31,692 nucleotides of DNA from JBPCQA01 sp050998615 (GTDB lineage Bacteria; Actinomycetota; Actinomycetes; Propionibacteriales; Nocardioidaceae), in the NCBI GenBank assembly GCA_050998615.1, contig JBPCQA010000053.1, positions 1-31,692 of the forward strand, read 5' to 3'. The position numbers and the translations under genes were made by a program. Positions 30,808 through 31,692 of the stretch are shown piece by piece. A model generated the notes under the pieces. It was not told the DNA's origin. It saw only the letters and a list, made by a program, of their open reading frames with translations, and did not search any database. Each line of letters begins with the position of its first letter. Positions within the stretch are counted from its first letter, which is position 1.

Positions 30808-31283
30808 GAGTCCTCCGAAGACACCGAGAGAATGAGTGACCGAGATGAGGGGCCAGATGAAGGCTAGCCCCTTCGGCTGAGTTCGGCAGCGTCTTCGCGA
30901 AATCTGCCAAGGAGAAATTTGGCGGCCACGGTTGGGCTTGACCCCGATGCCAGATGGTGAGGGCGCCTCCGTGCACTTACGGTGGATGAGGAGGCGGTTT
31001 CGAGACCCTCGCTCCTCAAAGGTGTTCACATCAGGCCGCGTGGTAAGACTTTAGGTAGCCGTTTGGCGGGCACCGGCATCGGGGCGCAAACTGTTCGAGC
31101 TGTTGCGCCTCGAGGGCGGCCAGCCAGACGGGGAGGTCCCGCGTGGACTGAAAGTCCGTCACCCTGGGAAAGGGGTATCGGTGATGGTCTGCGCCCCAAG
31201 GACGCCTGTGCGTGCCGAGTCGTCGGACTCGTTCAACGCCAGTTCGGCACCATCTCGCGCTGCATCCGGCATAATCGTCATCT
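30808..31283. other. Long intergenic region without a supported gene
   Basis: 476 bp between the lamin-tail gene and a small plus-strand gene. Frames on both strands are open for short distances; one on the minus strand contains FQSTRDLPVWLAALEAQQLE, which looks protein-like, but it has no plausible start or family. The first 100 bp must hold the promoter of the lamin-tail gene. Confidence 0.4.
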
Positions 31284-31409
31284 GTGGCCGTAACCCCTCT
31301 CCAGGCAGCACTCGATGTACTCGACCGCGCCGAGGCGATGTTGGCACTGGACCCCGACACTGAGAGCGTCTCACTAGGGCGTGTTGCTAAAGCCTTGCTG
31401 CACGCGTGA
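31284..31409 (+). CDS. Small helical protein whose 3' end enters an IS end
   Basis: GTG 31284 begins VTPLQAALDVLDRAEAMLAL, DPDTESVSLG; the last ten codons lie inside the left inverted repeat of the IS5-type remnant (31377-31392), and the TGA is at 31407. The native C-terminus was probably cut off by the insertion. About 31 native residues are left, too few to name a family. The small size and helical LDRAEAMLALDPDTE segment suggest a regulatory or TPR-like tail. Confidence 0.45.
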   Translation: MAVTPLQAALDVLDRAEAMLALDPDTESVSLGRVAKALLHA

Positions 31410-31623
31410 GCGCCCGGAAGACTGCGGCGATGCCTGACAGTCAGCAGTTACTCATCCGCCCCGCACAGCCGGGAGACGCCGATCATGTCAGGCCCTTGGC
31501 CCGTGGCCTTCACGCCCGGGAACAACGGCCCGAGCACGGCCCACGTCTCATCCGAGATCACGTCGCGCGACACAAGCACAAGGCTGCGCCCGACGACTTC
31601 GAAGACCCTCTAGCAACACGCTC
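31377..31623. mobile_element. IS5-type deletion derivative (MITE-like), about 247 bp
   Basis: Inverted ends GGGCGTGTTGCTAAAG (31377-31392) and, on the other strand, GAGCGTGTTGCTAGAG (31608-31623) agree at 14 of 16 bases with an 11-bp perfect core GCGTGTTGCTA. Between them is the start of an IS5-family transposase on the minus strand. A full IS5-family element is 0.8-1.3 kb, so most of the inside is gone. I see no target duplication. Confidence 0.75.
31448..31573 (-). pseudogene. IS5-family transposase, N-terminal fragment
   Basis: GTG 31573 starts SRDVISDETWAVLGPLFPGV, then KATG, the normal opening of IS5-family transposases in actinobacteria. After about 25 residues the frame leaves the family pattern and stops at a TAA at 31448-31450. 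The DDE domain is absent. The fragment is enclosed by the inverted repeats of the remnant element. Confidence 0.8.
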
Positions 31624-31692
31624 CAAGGCTGACCGAGACTCGTTGCCCGCGCGCACCACGAAGCGTCTACTGGTCAGAAGGGATCGGTGAAC

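Noticed and set aside
30982..31293. 103-codon plus-strand frame in the right intergenic region
   Set aside because: Basic, low-complexity translation without start context or family resemblance.
31406..31690. Plus-strand frame running to the window end, starting by GTGA overlap
   Set aside because: It reads antisense through the IS5-type remnant, whose transposase start is on the minus strand.
28354..31692. attR copy of the tRNA-Arg 3' end
   Set aside because: Looked for TTCGAATCCCTCCGAGC and close variants by eye to the right of the element; none found, so the right boundary is unproven.
1..31692. CRISPR array, rRNA genes or a defence island
   Set aside because: No regularly spaced repeats, rRNA sequence or recognisable restriction, toxin-antitoxin or other defence gene was seen.

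Overview
The window is high-GC actinobacterial DNA. The evidence is a GTP-type phosphoenolpyruvate carboxykinase, a SigK/RskA pair, a bacterial proteasome activator ending in a GxYL-type tail, many GTG starts, and dense 4-base ATGA/GTGA overlaps between genes. The order within the phylum cannot be fixed by eye; a proteasome-bearing, non-mycobacterial soil-type actinomycete fits best.

Positions 1-20.7 kb are chromosomal housekeeping DNA. A minus-strand run holds DUF4446, larB, larC, a GDT1/UPF0016 cation transporter and arginine deiminase. Next comes a 504-bp internally deleted IS701-family element whose right end abuts a truncated lipoprotein gene. That gene is coupled to a PAP2-diacylglycerol kinase fusion, beyond which lies a wrecked YhgE/Pip membrane protein gene. 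serS and a HAD phosphatase follow on the plus strand. A redox/envelope block comes next: the anti-sigma factor RskA, SigK, a fasciclin lipoprotein and a membrane-anchored sulfite-oxidase-fold molybdoenzyme. mobA, which makes guanylylated molybdenum cofactor, lies 2-3 kb further on, after bpa and a quinone oxidoreductase. Two tRNA-Ser genes (UGA, GCU), a membrane protein, a methyltransferase, pckG and tRNA-Arg(ACG) close the backbone.

From the 3' end of tRNA-Arg (20747) to about 28.3 kb lies an integrated element. It has a tyrosine integrase, an HTH protein, an excisionase, a DUF2742-like protein, a P4-type primase-helicase, and a chain of tiny overlapping genes including zinc-knuckle peptides, a one-helix membrane peptide and a second HTH protein. 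The early half resembles phiRv1-type mycobacterial prophage-like elements, but no capsid, protease, terminase or conjugation gene is visible. It therefore looks like a phage satellite or stripped prophage. Between the tRNA and the integrase sit a small gene with a duplicated aromatic/glycine-rich motif, flanked by two-block direct repeats, and a fossil C-terminus of a second integrase that continues in the same frame past the live integrase's stop codon.

From 28.4 kb to the end is a variable region: a PAPS-type sulfotransferase, two small minus-strand genes, a secreted lamin-tail protein broken by one frameshift, and a second short IS derivative (about 247 bp, IS5-type) with intact ends. The window thus records several independent decay events, two of which left MITE-like IS remnants.
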